The notes beneath the pieces were generated by a model. That model made no database searches and was not told where the DNA came from. It was given only the letters and a program-made list of their open reading frames with translations. A program made the translations under genes and the position numbers. Positions 1 through 7,963 of a stretch of DNA of 64,000 nt are shown in pieces. Each line of letters starts with the position of its first letter. The stretch's first letter is position 1. Source of the stretch: Acidobacteriota bacterium (GTDB lineage: Bacteria > Acidobacteriota > Terriglobia > Terriglobales > Acidobacteriaceae); NCBI GenBank assembly GCA_025359885.1, contig JANYDG010000095.1, positions 1-64,000 of the forward strand, in the 5' to 3' direction.

Positions 1-67
1 TAACGCCAGCTTCTCCCTGCTTCAATATCCCGATGATCTGCTCTTCACTAAACCGACTCTTCTTCAT
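1..67 (-). CDS. IS3-family transposase OrfA, N-terminal fragment (cut by window edge)
   Basis: Only the first 22 codons are inside the window. They read MKKSRFSEEQIIGILKQGEAG, the typical start of the helix-turn-helix OrfA protein of IS3-family elements, which binds the terminal repeats and in these elements is usually extended to OrfAB by programmed frameshifting. The ATG is at 65-67 on the minus strand. Whether the whole gene is intact cannot be judged. Confidence 0.8.
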   Translation of the reverse strand, partial: MKKSRFSEEQIIGILKQGEAGV

Positions 68-140
68 CGCCTTCCGTCCTCTCCTTCACAGTACGAGAGA
101 ACTCCAGATTAAACTGGTAGAGTTTTCCGGGGGCAGGTCA
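1..140 (-). mobile_element. End of an IS3-family insertion sequence
   Basis: The left edge of the window is the terminus of an insertion sequence that continues outside it. Read on the minus strand, the element begins at about position 140 with TGACCTGCCCCCGG, a TG-start terminal repeat of the IS3-family kind, followed about 70 bases later by the start of the OrfA transposase. The other end, any target duplication and any second ORF lie outside the window. It borders the low-GC Fic module, consistent with a small mobile-DNA hot spot. Confidence 0.75.
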
Positions 141-216
141 CGGCTAGGGTGGGGACTTTGTCGATTTCGAGAGAAGCTCGACTGATTGCCAAGCTGCATT
201 GGGCGACAAGCGAGAA

Positions 217-816
217 TTAATCCAATTCAGTCAGTTGCCCCTTCAAGAGGTCAGACAGATATTCAGCAAGCGCATTTACATTGAAATTGCCTTCGTTCCA
301 ATGTCGATCTGCCTCTTCAAGAGCCGCGTAATAGCGTTCTCTATTCTCACGAATGCGTTCAGGTACTATTTTCTTACCAGGAAGTAATCTCCCTTGTCTC
401 ATGCAGATTAAGTAGTAACAGGCAGCTCTCGCTGTTCTCCCATTGCCTTCAACGAACGGATGTATCCAGTTCAATCTCCATAGAGCATATGCCGGCAGTA
501 GGGTAGGATGACCGAGCACATCCCAATTTTCATGAATGACGGAAATGAACCGGTCCATCTCATTGGAGACATCCTTGAAATGGGGAGGAAGGTGGTTACC
601 TACATATATCGGCTCTTCTCGATACCGTCCGCCGAATTGAGCTATATTCGCGACTGCTGCCGCGTTCAACGCCCATAGAGTGTATTTATCAAAAGACTCA
701 ATGCCTTTTTCCAAGCCAATCTCAATACAGTTCAATAGCAAATCATATTGGCGCAGAAGATTTTGTTCCTGAACCTTGGCGTAGAGTTGCGGATTGTCAT
801 TTTCCCGAACTGACAT
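217..816 (-). CDS. Fic-domain protein (probable AMP transferase)
   Basis: A 199-residue protein with a complete Fic active-site motif, HPFVEGNGRTAR, starting at residue 119. The His is the catalytic base and the GNGR loop binds the nucleotide phosphates. Fic proteins modify target hydroxyls, most often by AMP transfer, and often act as toxins or regulators. I see no obvious inhibitory [S/T]xxxE[G/N] motif at either end of this protein, so autoinhibition of class II or III type is not evident. A small ORF lies 17 bp upstream on the same strand and could be its partner. The module is clearly lower in GC than the neighbouring valS gene and sits next to an IS end, which suggests acquisition by transfer. 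The cellular target is unknown. Confidence 0.85.
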   Translation of the reverse strand: MSVRENDNPQLYAKVQEQNLLRQYDLLLNCIEIGLEKGIESFDKYTLWALNAAAVANIAQFGGRYREEPIYVGNHLPPHFKDVSNEMDRFISVIHENWDVLGHPTLLPAYALWRLNWIHPFVEGNGRTARAACYYLICMRQGRLLPGKKIVPERIRENRERYYAALEEADRHWNEGNFNVNALAEYLSDLLKGQLTELD

Positions 817-833
817 ATCGTAGGCAGTAACCT

Positions 834-1058
834 TTATTTACGTTCTGATCGAGCGGAGACCAAGAGTATATTTTTCGATGCGTGCCGTACACTTTCCTTC
901 GTAATACCGTTTGCGTTCAGCGAATTGCCAAAAGCAAAGCTGATTCTCTGTTCTCGCAGTTCATCCTCCGTCACAATCCGATTACGGGACTCGTTCAGAA
1001 TCAACATGAGAACCGCATCCGCTTCCGCTACGCCAAAAAATTGCTTTCGCTCCGCCAT
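834..1058 (-). CDS. Small protein upstream of fic, possible antitoxin or partner
   Basis: A 74-residue protein starting at the ATG at 1056-1058, chosen over an earlier in-frame start because a GAGG ribosome site lies just upstream of it. It begins MAERKQFFGVAEADAVLML and has a charged C-terminus. I do not recognise the family and do not see the Fic-inhibitory [S/T]xxxE[G/N] motif. It precedes fic by 17 bp in the same direction, so co-transcription is likely, and small cognate proteins are common in this place in Fic modules. The antitoxin role is inferred only from position. Confidence 0.55.
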   Translation of the reverse strand: MAERKQFFGVAEADAVLMLILNESRNRIVTEDELREQRISFAFGNSLNANGITKESVRHASKNILLVSARSERK

Positions 1059-1380
1059 AGTCCTTACCTCACTACTCACCGAATAATATCCCAATACCTG
1101 CGAACTGAGTGTCAAAAACAAACCTGTCTCTTTACAAGGTAGATGACCTCGGGCTGAAATTCAATTGGGCCTTCGGTGGCCGAAGGTTGTTCACGCATTC
1201 CCCAAAAGTGGTTACAAGACAGCCCGTTTTAGGATCCACCGCCAAGTTAGGATGTACTCAGCAAACGTTCTCAGAAGCTGCCCTGTGCTATCTTGAGGGG
1301 TTGGCCATCACGCGAAAAAGCCGCTGTTTCTTGGCCTTTTCGCGCCAAATCCGGCCCGCCGAAAACGAAGACCACAACCC
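1059..1380. other. Intergenic region between the Fic module and valS
   Basis: About 320 bases without a supported gene. It should hold the divergent promoters of the Fic module and valS. Two inverted repeats are visible: CCTTCGG/CCGAAGG at 1170-1186 with a 3-nt loop, and a longer imperfect pair at 1311-1322 and 1333-1344 (CGCGAAAAAGCC against GGCCTTTTCGCG) about 35 bases before the valS start. No T-box consensus was recognised. Confidence 0.5.
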
Positions 1381-4287
1381 ATGCCCCACGATCTGCCCAA
1401 AGCCTACGACCCCGCCGCCATTGAAGACAAATGGGCCGAATACTGGGTCCGCGAAAACCTCTTCGCCCAGCCCACCCCAACGGAATCCAGCTCCGCCGGG
1501 GTCCCCAACGACAGGCCTTCGTCGTTGGGGAGGTCGAAGCCTGCCGAAGGCGATCAAGGGGCCGGGACGGCCTTTACGATCCTGCTGCCGCCCCCCAACG
1601 TTACCGGCCGCCTGCACATGGGCCACATGCTCAACCAGACCGAGATGGACATCCTCTCTCGCTGGCACCGCATGTTGGGTGAAAAGACCCTTTGGCTCCC
1701 CGGCACCGACCACGCCGGCATCGCCACCCAGATGATGGTCGAGCGCCAGCTTACCGCCGAGGGCACCAGCCGCCAGGCCCTTGGCCGCACGGCATTCGAA
1801 GCCCGCGTCTGGCAGTGGCGCGACCAGTACGGCAAAGCCATTCTCGATCAGATGAAGCGCCTCGGCGCCTCCGTCGATTGGAACCGCGAATACTTCACCA
1901 TGGATTCCGGCCTCTCCATCGCCGTCCGCGAAGCCTTCACCCGCCTCTACGCCCAGGGCCTCATCTACCGCGGCGCCTATGTAGTCAATTGGTGCCCGAG
2001 CTGCCAGACCGCCGTCAGCGACCTCGAGGTCGTCCACGAAGAGACCCTTGGCAAGCTCTGGGAAATCCGCTACCCCGTCGTCGGCGAATCAAACGAGTCC
2101 TCCGGGGCCCCCAACGACAGGTCTTCGTCGTTGGGGTGGCTCACCGTTGCCACCACGCGCCCCGAGACGCTGCTCGGTGACGTCGCCGTAGCCATCCACC
2201 CCGAGGACGAGCGCTACCTGCACCTTCACGGCAAAAAGCTCCTGCTGCCCTTGCTGAATCGCGAAATCCCCATCGTCCTCGACACCTGGGTCAGCCGCGA
2301 CTTTGGCACCGGCGCGGTCAAGATTACCCCCGCCCACGACCCCAACGACTTTGCCCTTGGCCAGCGCCACAACCTGCCGTCGATCAACGTGATGGACGAC
2401 CGCGCCCACATCAACCAAAACGGCGGCCCCTACGCGGGCCTTGATCGCTATGTAGCCCGCAAACGCGTTTTAGAGGATTTGGAAGCCCTCGGCCTGCTCG
2501 GGGCAATCCACGACCATAAGCTCTCCGTCGGCCGCTGTGACCGCAGCAAAGATGTGATCGAGCCGCGCCTATCGACCCAGTGGTTCATCAAAATCCAGCC
2601 CCTCGCCGACCGTGCTATCCAGGCCGTCAAAGAGGGCCACATCCGCTTCACGCCCGACAATTACAAGAAGACCTACCTCAACTGGATGGAGAACATCCAC
2701 GACTGGTGCATCTCCCGGCAATTGTGGTGGGGCCACCGCATCCCCGCCTGGCACTGCGCCGCCTGCCACAAGATCACCGTGCCTCAACCAGGCCAGGCCG
2801 CAGACCCCGCAACCTGCGACTTCTGCCACAGCGCAGAAATCACCCAGGAAACCGACGTCCTCGACACCTGGTTCTCCTCCGGCCTGTTGCCCGTCTCTGT
2901 CTTCGGCTGGCCGTTTGCAGACGGAAAGCCCAGCGCGGATTTTTCAGCGTTTTACCCCACCGGCCTCCTCGTCACCGGTTTCGACATCCTCTTCTTCTGG
3001 GTCGCCCGCATGATCATGATGGGCTGCTGGTTCGCGGCAGACGTGCCCATGCCCGATGGCAGCAAACGCGAACTACAGGATTCGGTCCCATTCAAAGAGG
3101 TCTACATCCACGCCCTGGTTCGGGACGCCAACCGCGAAAAGATGTCCAAGACCAAGGGCAACGTCATCGATCCCATCGAGATCGTCAAAAAATACGGCAC
3201 CGATGCTGTGCGTTTCACACTTGCTTCGATGGCATCGCCGGGCACCGACATCGCCTTCAACGAAGCCAGAACAGAAGGCTACCGCGCCTTCGCCAACAAG
3301 ATCTGGAATGCTGCGCGATTTATTTTCATGAACGTCGACCGCGCCGCTGAGGCCGGGATCAAGGTCGATCCCAAGAGCTTAGGCAAAATGCCTGCAGCTT
3401 CTGATGATGCACCACTAGAAGATCGTTCTGTGGTCGCAGAGTTGCATCGAAGTTCGACGGCAGTAAATGAAGCGCTAAGTAATTACCGATTCGATGAGGC
3501 TGCGGCGCTAATCTATCAGTTCTTCTGGGGTACATTCTGTGATTGGTATCTCGAAATTGTGAAGCGACGTCTCGACTTTTCGGACACTAGCGATAAAGCA
3601 GAAGTCGGCCCTGCGCTGACTACGTTGCTTCAAGTTTTCGAAGCCTCATTGCGATTGCTTTCACCATTCATGCCTTTTATCACTGAGGAAATCTGGCATA
3701 AGATTCACGACGGTGACTCCTTGGCTGCTTCCATTGCGCTGACAGATTATCCAGCGGGTCTCCCGATCTATGAAATGGGCGAACCGGAAGTAAATGAACG
3801 GACCATCTTCGATTTTCTAGATACGGAGCACATAAGGCGCCTCGTCACTGAAATCAGAGCTCAGAGAAAAGCTAAAGGAGTTCCAGAGAAGGAAAGGGCA
3901 CCGGTGCAATTGTGGACTTCATCGCCTCCTGATTGGAAGTTCATTGAGGACAATGAGAAAGTAATCAAGTTCCTCTCAAACACCTCGGAGCTTCTGCTTT
4001 ATAAAACTGACGTCGGTAAACGGCCCGGAGCCAGAGAAAACCTCGGATGGGCCCTGGACGTAGAGTATGCAGTCACCATCGACATCCCAGCCGAGCGCGA
4101 CCGCCTGACCAAAGAAATCGCCAAACTCGAAAAAGCCCTCGTCTCCGCCAATCGCCAGTTAGGCAACGAAGCCTTCCTCGCCAAGGCCCCGGCAGCCATT
4201 GTTGAGGGCCTCAAAAAGCAGGAGAGCGAAAACCGCCAGCTCCTCGTCAAAGCAAAAGCAGCCCTGGCCGCACTCCCCCCGGAGTAA
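1381..4287 (+). CDS. valS: Valyl-tRNA synthetase
   Basis: A 968-residue class I aminoacyl-tRNA synthetase that charges tRNA-Val in the cytoplasm and proofreads threonine. The HIGH-type motif reads HMGH near residue 79 after the conserved PPPNVTG; the CP1 editing domain follows with the conserved ATTRPETLLGD; the KMSKS loop reads KMSKTKG near residue 587; an anticodon-binding domain and a C-terminal coiled-coil arm finish the protein. Length is normal for the family. Two features are odd. First, two almost identical palindromic DNA segments are inserted in frame in loops (about residues 36-60 and 239-252). Second, the segment from about 3380 to 4015 uses A/T-ending codons much more than the C-rich flanks, suggesting a recombined patch. 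The ATG at 1381 gives the normal N-terminus. Confidence 0.97.
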   Translation: MPHDLPKAYDPAAIEDKWAEYWVRENLFAQPTPTESSSAGVPNDRPSSLGRSKPAEGDQGAGTAFTILLPPPNVTGRLHMGHMLNQTEMDILSRWHRMLGEKTLWLPGTDHAGIATQMMVERQLTAEGTSRQALGRTAFEARVWQWRDQYGKAILDQMKRLGASVDWNREYFTMDSGLSIAVREAFTRLYAQGLIYRGAYVVNWCPSCQTAVSDLEVVHEETLGKLWEIRYPVVGESNESSGAPNDRSSSLGWLTVATTRPETLLGDVAVAIHPEDERYLHLHGKKLLLPLLNREIPIVLDTWVSRDFGTGAVKITPAHDPNDFALGQRHNLPSINVMDDRAHINQNGGPYAGLDRYVARKRVLEDLEALGLLGAIHDHKLSVGRCDRSKDVIEPRLSTQWFIKIQPLADRAIQAVKEGHIRFTPDNYKKTYLNWMENIHDWCISRQLWWGHRIPAWHCAACHKITVPQPGQAADPATCDFCHSAEITQETDVLDTWFSSGLLPVSVFGWPFADGKPSADFSAFYPTGLLVTGFDILFFWVARMIMMGCWFAADVPMPDGSKRELQDSVPFKEVYIHALVRDANREKMSKTKGNVIDPIEIVKKYGTDAVRFTLASMASPGTDIAFNEARTEGYRAFANKIWNAARFIFMNVDRAAEAGIKVDPKSLGKMPAASDDAPLEDRSVVAELHRSSTAVNEALSNYRFDEAAALIYQFFWGTFCDWYLEIVKRRLDFSDTSDKAEVGPALTTLLQVFEASLRLLSPFMPFITEEIWHKIHDGDSLAASIALTDYPAGLPIYEMGEPEVNERTIFDFLDTEHIRRLVTEIRAQRKAKGVPEKERAPVQLWTSSPPDWKFIEDNEKVIKFLSNTSELLLYKTDVGKRPGARENLGWALDVEYAVTIDIPAERDRLTKEIAKLEKALVSANRQLGNEAFLAKAPAAIVEGLKKQESENRQLLVKAKAALAALPPE
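1490..1533 (+). repeat. In-frame palindromic insert in valS, copy 1
   Basis: A palindrome with arms CCCCAACGAC (1503-1512) and GTCGTTGGGG (1521-1530) and loop AGGCCTTC. Together with the upstream CCGGGG-like flank it matches copy 2 over about 40 bases. It is read in frame as roughly AGVPNDRPSSLGR, in the loop before the first Rossmann strand of ValS. Confidence 0.85.
2098..2140 (+). repeat. In-frame palindromic insert in valS, copy 2
   Basis: The same palindrome, arms at 2109-2118 and 2127-2136 with loop AGGTCTTC, one base different from copy 1 in the loop. It is in the same orientation and reading frame (GAPNDRSSSLGW) and sits in the editing domain just before the conserved ATTRPETLLGD strand, where related synthetases have only a short turn. 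Confidence 0.85.
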
Positions 4288-4381
4288 ACTGAAACCGCAA
4301 CCACGACGGTCGGCGATCCTTGACTCCTCCGACCGCACACCATCCACTGATCTCTGACCCCTGACCCCTGATAACTGCCTT

Positions 4382-5317
4382 ATGGACTGGAAAAACCGCC
4401 GCATCGACGCCCTGCTCGAACAGGCGCTCATCGAAGACAAAGCCGCCAGCGACACCACCACCAATCTCACGATTGACCCCGACCTGCGCGCCACCGCCAC
4501 GATTCTCGCCCGCCAGGAAATGGTCGTCGCAGGCCTTGGCTGCATTCCCCGCATCTTTGAAATCTTCAGCCACCTCGATGCGCGCGGCCCCGCCCAGACG
4601 CGTTTTGAAGTCATCAGCCACCCCGAAGTCTTCGACGGCGTCCGCGTCCATGACGGCCAGGCCCTTGCCGTCATCCGCCACAACGCCCGCGCCCTGCTTA
4701 GCTGCGAACGCGTCATTCTCAACTTAATGCAGCACATGAGCGGCATCGCGACATTGACCAGGAGCTTCGCAGATGCACTTGCAGGCACGAAAGCCCACGT
4801 GCTCGACACCCGCAAAACCGTCCCCGGCCTGCGCGCTCTCGACAAGTACGCGGTCACCTGCGGCGGCGGCACCAACCACCGCCTCGACCTCTCTGACGGC
4901 ATCCTCATCAAAAACAACCACATCTCCCTCGGCGGTGGCGTCAAACAGGTGCTTGGCAAGGCCCTCACCGGCCGCAAACCTGGCCAGCGCGTCCAGATCG
5001 AGGTGCGCACCATGGCGGAGCTCGAAGATGCCCTCAAATACGGCGCCGAAGCTCTCCTGCTCGACAACATGACCCCCGAACAGGTTGCCGCCGCCGTAAC
5101 CCGCATCAAGGCTGAAGAAGCTAAACACGAGACGGAACACCCTACCCCCGAAGGCAAAAAGAAGCGATTCATCCCCACCGAAGCCTCCGGCGGCATCGTC
5201 CTCGAAAACATCCGCAGCTATGCCCTCACCGGCGTCGACTTCATTTCTGTGGGAGCGCTCACCCACTCCGCCAAGGCCGCCGACATCAGCATGCGCATTA
5301 CCGCCGAAACCCGCTAG
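4382..5317 (+). CDS. nadC: Nicotinate-nucleotide pyrophosphorylase (carboxylating)
   Basis: A 311-residue quinolinate phosphoribosyltransferase, the enzyme that converts quinolinate and PRPP to nicotinate mononucleotide in de novo NAD synthesis. The family signature is clear: DTRKTVPGLRALDKYAV, then CGGGTNHR and LIKNNHI, which contribute quinolinate- and phosphate-binding residues, and a C-terminal TIM-like barrel ending in SVGALTHS. There is a modest charged insert (residues about 240-265) before the EASGGI segment. It starts 94 bp after valS in the same direction; nadA and nadB are not in the window. Confidence 0.96.
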   Translation: MDWKNRRIDALLEQALIEDKAASDTTTNLTIDPDLRATATILARQEMVVAGLGCIPRIFEIFSHLDARGPAQTRFEVISHPEVFDGVRVHDGQALAVIRHNARALLSCERVILNLMQHMSGIATLTRSFADALAGTKAHVLDTRKTVPGLRALDKYAVTCGGGTNHRLDLSDGILIKNNHISLGGGVKQVLGKALTGRKPGQRVQIEVRTMAELEDALKYGAEALLLDNMTPEQVAAAVTRIKAEEAKHETEHPTPEGKKKRFIPTEASGGIVLENIRSYALTGVDFISVGALTHSAKAADISMRITAETR

Positions 5318-5390
5318 CGGCCAGCTCGCCGTTGCTGCTTTTGCCGTTGCTTTTCTTTTGTCATTCCTGAAGGGAATCTGCTTTCAAGCC

Positions 5391-6227
5391 ATGCGGGACT
5401 GCAACCAGATTGATCCCTCAGCAATCGAGTCAGCCCTCGCAGGCACCCCCTTCGCCCGCGGTCTCCATCACTTTGCCACCATCGGCAGCACCAACACCCA
5501 TGCCCTCGAACAAGCCCGCACCGATCCAGCCGAGGGCGGCGCCCCCCACGGCAGCTTCTACGTCGCCGATGAACAATCCGCCGGCCGCGGGCGCAGCGAC
5601 CACCACTGGCATTCCGCTTCAGGCGCGGGCCTGTACCTCAGCGTCCTCCTCCGCCCGCAAATACCCATTGCAGATCTTGTCTGGCTTCCGCTCCTGGCCG
5701 GTCTCGCCACCCACCGTGCCATCCAGCAGGTCATCGGCCTTGAGCAAGATCAAATTGATCTCCGCTGGCCGAACGATATTCTCATCGGCCCTCGCAAAGT
5801 CGCAGGCATCCTCGTCGAGGCTCAAACCGATTCAAATCGCGTCACCGCCGCAGTCGTCGGCATTGGCATCAACCTCCACCAACGCGCCTTCCCGCCTGAC
5901 CTCGCCACTCCAGCCACCTCGCTCGACCTTGAAACCGGCCTCACGGTCAGCCGCCAGCACCTGCTCATCGCCCTGCTGCAATCCCTTCACACCGAGATCG
6001 CCGCCCTCGATTCAGCCCCCAGCCGGGCAGCGACCTTTGCCGCCATCCCTGACCGCATCGAAGCCATTTCCAGCTGGGTCCGCGGCCGCCGAGTTCAGGT
6101 CCACGGCCCGCAGCAGCTCTTCGGCGAAACCGCCGGCCTTAACGCAAAAGGCTTCCTCCGCCTTCGCACCAGCGAGGGGCTGGTCACCATCACCACCGGC
6201 GGCCTGCGCGACCCAGGTGCGCCCTAA
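5391..6227 (+). CDS. birA: Biotin-[acetyl-CoA-carboxylase] ligase, catalytic form without HTH
   Basis: About 278 residues. It activates biotin as biotinyl-AMP and transfers it to the carrier lysine of carboxylases. Visible motifs are GSTNTHAL, the biotin loop SAGRGRSDHHW, RWPNDILI with the following KVAGILVE, and GIGINL. There is no N-terminal winged-helix domain, so it should not repress biotin genes. The ORF is open upstream into nadC; the ATG at 5391 was chosen because it gives the normal N-terminus and follows a GAAGGGA sequence. A small C-terminal SH3-like domain follows. The next gene, coaX, starts 46 bp downstream, so co-transcription is likely. Confidence 0.94.
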   Translation: MRDCNQIDPSAIESALAGTPFARGLHHFATIGSTNTHALEQARTDPAEGGAPHGSFYVADEQSAGRGRSDHHWHSASGAGLYLSVLLRPQIPIADLVWLPLLAGLATHRAIQQVIGLEQDQIDLRWPNDILIGPRKVAGILVEAQTDSNRVTAAVVGIGINLHQRAFPPDLATPATSLDLETGLTVSRQHLLIALLQSLHTEIAALDSAPSRAATFAAIPDRIEAISSWVRGRRVQVHGPQQLFGETAGLNAKGFLRLRTSEGLVTITTGGLRDPGAP

Positions 6228-6273
6228 CTCCACCAGCGCCGCCGACCCCGCTTTCTGCTACGCTGATTCTCGT

Positions 6274-7140
6274 ATGCTTCTCGCCCTCGACGTCGGCAAC
6301 ACCAACACAGTCCTCGCCCTCTACCGCCTCGATGGGCAGGCTGGAGCAGACAGCCTCGTCGCCCACTGGCGCGTCTCCACTCAACACACCCAGACCGCCG
6401 ACGAATACGGCGTCCTCTTCGTCAATCTCTTCAATCTGCATGGCCTCGCGACCGATCAGGTGCACCACATCATCATTTCCTCGGTCGTGCCGCCGGTCGA
6501 GAGCACCCTCCTCGAAGTCTGCGAAAGCTACTTCCACGTCAAGCCCCTCTTCGTCGAACCCGGCATCAAGACCGGCATGCCCGTCCTGGTCGACAACCCC
6601 TCGGAACTCGGCGCCGACCGCCTCGTCAACGCCATCGCCGCCTACGAAAAATACGGCGGCCCGGCCATCGTCGTCGACTTTGGCACCGCCACCACCTTCG
6701 ACGTCGTCTCCGCCCGCGGTGAATACCTCGGCGGCGTCATCACCCCCGGCCTCGGCATCAGTGCAGACGCGCTCTTTTCCCGCGCCGCCCGCCTCGGCCG
6801 TGTCGACATCAAGCGCCCCGCCAAAGTCATCGGCACCAACACCGTTGCCCACATCCAGAGCGGCCTCTACTACGGCTACATCGGCCTCGTCGACGGCATC
6901 CTCGAGCGCATGATTGCCGAAATGGCCACCGACCCCCGCTGCGCCACTCCGACAGCCACAGCCCCGAAAATCATCGCGACGGGCGGCCTCGCCGGTCTCA
7001 TCGCCGAAGATTTCCGCTATATCGCCATCGTCGACGACATGCTCACCCTCGACGGCCTTCGCCTGCTCTTTGACCGCAACCTGCCAGAAAAGGCCGCAGT
7101 CTCCGGGCCAAGCCGGCCGCGCAAGTCAAAGCTCCGATAG
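6274..7140 (+). CDS. coaX: Type III pantothenate kinase
   Basis: A 288-residue ASKHA-fold kinase for the first step of coenzyme A synthesis (pantothenate to 4'-phosphopantothenate). It opens with MLLALDVGNTNTVLALY, the ATP-binding loop of the family, followed by GADRLVNAIAAY and VDFGTATTFDVV with catalytic acidic residues, then GGVITPGLGIS and the ATGGLAGLIA nucleotide-binding segment. The open frame extends far upstream through birA in another frame, so the start was set at the ATG at 6274. It is co-directional with birA, both genes serving cofactor supply. Confidence 0.96.
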   Translation: MLLALDVGNTNTVLALYRLDGQAGADSLVAHWRVSTQHTQTADEYGVLFVNLFNLHGLATDQVHHIIISSVVPPVESTLLEVCESYFHVKPLFVEPGIKTGMPVLVDNPSELGADRLVNAIAAYEKYGGPAIVVDFGTATTFDVVSARGEYLGGVITPGLGISADALFSRAARLGRVDIKRPAKVIGTNTVAHIQSGLYYGYIGLVDGILERMIAEMATDPRCATPTATAPKIIATGGLAGLIAEDFRYIAIVDDMLTLDGLRLLFDRNLPEKAAVSGPSRPRKSKLR

Positions 7141-7162
7141 TTCACAATCCGCCAGGCCATCC

Positions 7163-7963
7163 GTGCAAAACTACTTCAACTACTTCACCGAGATCGAAGA
7201 GCACTTCCAGCGCCGCCGGGGTTCGCTTCTACTGCTTTCGACCCTCGACTGGGCCCTCATCGAGACGTGGCGCGACGCCGGCATTGCTCTCGAAGTCGTC
7301 CTGCGCGGCATCGACCAGGCCTTTGATAAGCACGATGCCCGCCAGCGCCGTGGCCCTCAGCGCCGCGTCAATGGCCTCGCCTGGTGTGCCCAGGCCGTGA
7401 TCGAGGCTGCCGAGCAGCAGCGCGAAGCTGCTATCGGAACTAGTCCGGCCCCTACGCCCGTTGCCTCCGACCCCAACTCCGGCTTTGAGGCTCAGCGTAT
7501 CGCCGACCACCTCGAAACCAATGCCCAGGCCCTCGACTCGGCCTCCATCGCCCTTGAACATCGCGAACCCGAGCTCTCGCACTGGGCCGCAGCCCTCGCA
7601 GCCCTTGCGCTCCGCCTGCGCCATCTCGCTGAGGCTGTCGTGGCCCCACCTGAAACTGCAGATACGCTGGACCCTGCCCATCACTTCCACGTCCGCGACG
7701 CCAGCTTGCGCAATCTCAACCTGGAGGAACTTGAACGCCAGCTCACTGTCCTCGAAGAAAAGCTCTTCGCCACCCTCACGACCCATGCTCCGGAAGAGCT
7801 GCTGGTGCGCTTCAAGTCCGACGCAGCTCGCGAACTGGCCTCCTACCGCAGCCGCATGTCCGCCGTGCAGCTTCGCCAGATCGAGCAGCAATTCGTCCAC
7901 AAGCGCCTGCTGGAGCACTACCAGATCCCCCGCCTCAGCCTGTTCTATATGAGGCAGGCATGA
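7163..7963 (+). CDS. Conserved protein of unknown function, helical
   Basis: A 266-residue protein starting at GTG 7163, the first sensible start after coaX, beginning VQNYFNYFTEIEEHFQRRRG. It is rich in charged helical segments, has no signal peptide or membrane segment, and shows no catalytic motif I recognise. Its stop overlaps the next start (ATGA at 7960-7963), so it is translationally coupled to the RNA methyltransferase gene. That coupling hints at a role in RNA metabolism or DNA handling, but this is only contextual. Confidence 0.8.
   Translation: MQNYFNYFTEIEEHFQRRRGSLLLLSTLDWALIETWRDAGIALEVVLRGIDQAFDKHDARQRRGPQRRVNGLAWCAQAVIEAAEQQREAAIGTSPAPTPVASDPNSGFEAQRIADHLETNAQALDSASIALEHREPELSHWAAALAALALRLRHLAEAVVAPPETADTLDPAHHFHVRDASLRNLNLEELERQLTVLEEKLFATLTTHAPEELLVRFKSDAARELASYRSRMSAVQLRQIEQQFVHKRLLEHYQIPRLSLFYMRQA

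Noticed and set aside
4288-4381. Short direct repeat CTGACCC between valS and nadC
   Set aside because: Two or three imperfect copies of a low-complexity motif with no structure; not enough to call a regulatory site.
4159-5211. Long open frame (350 codons) on the minus strand
   Set aside because: It lies opposite valS and nadC, has no recognisable domain, is Arg/Ser-rich as expected for the antisense of C-ending codons, and lacks a sensible start.
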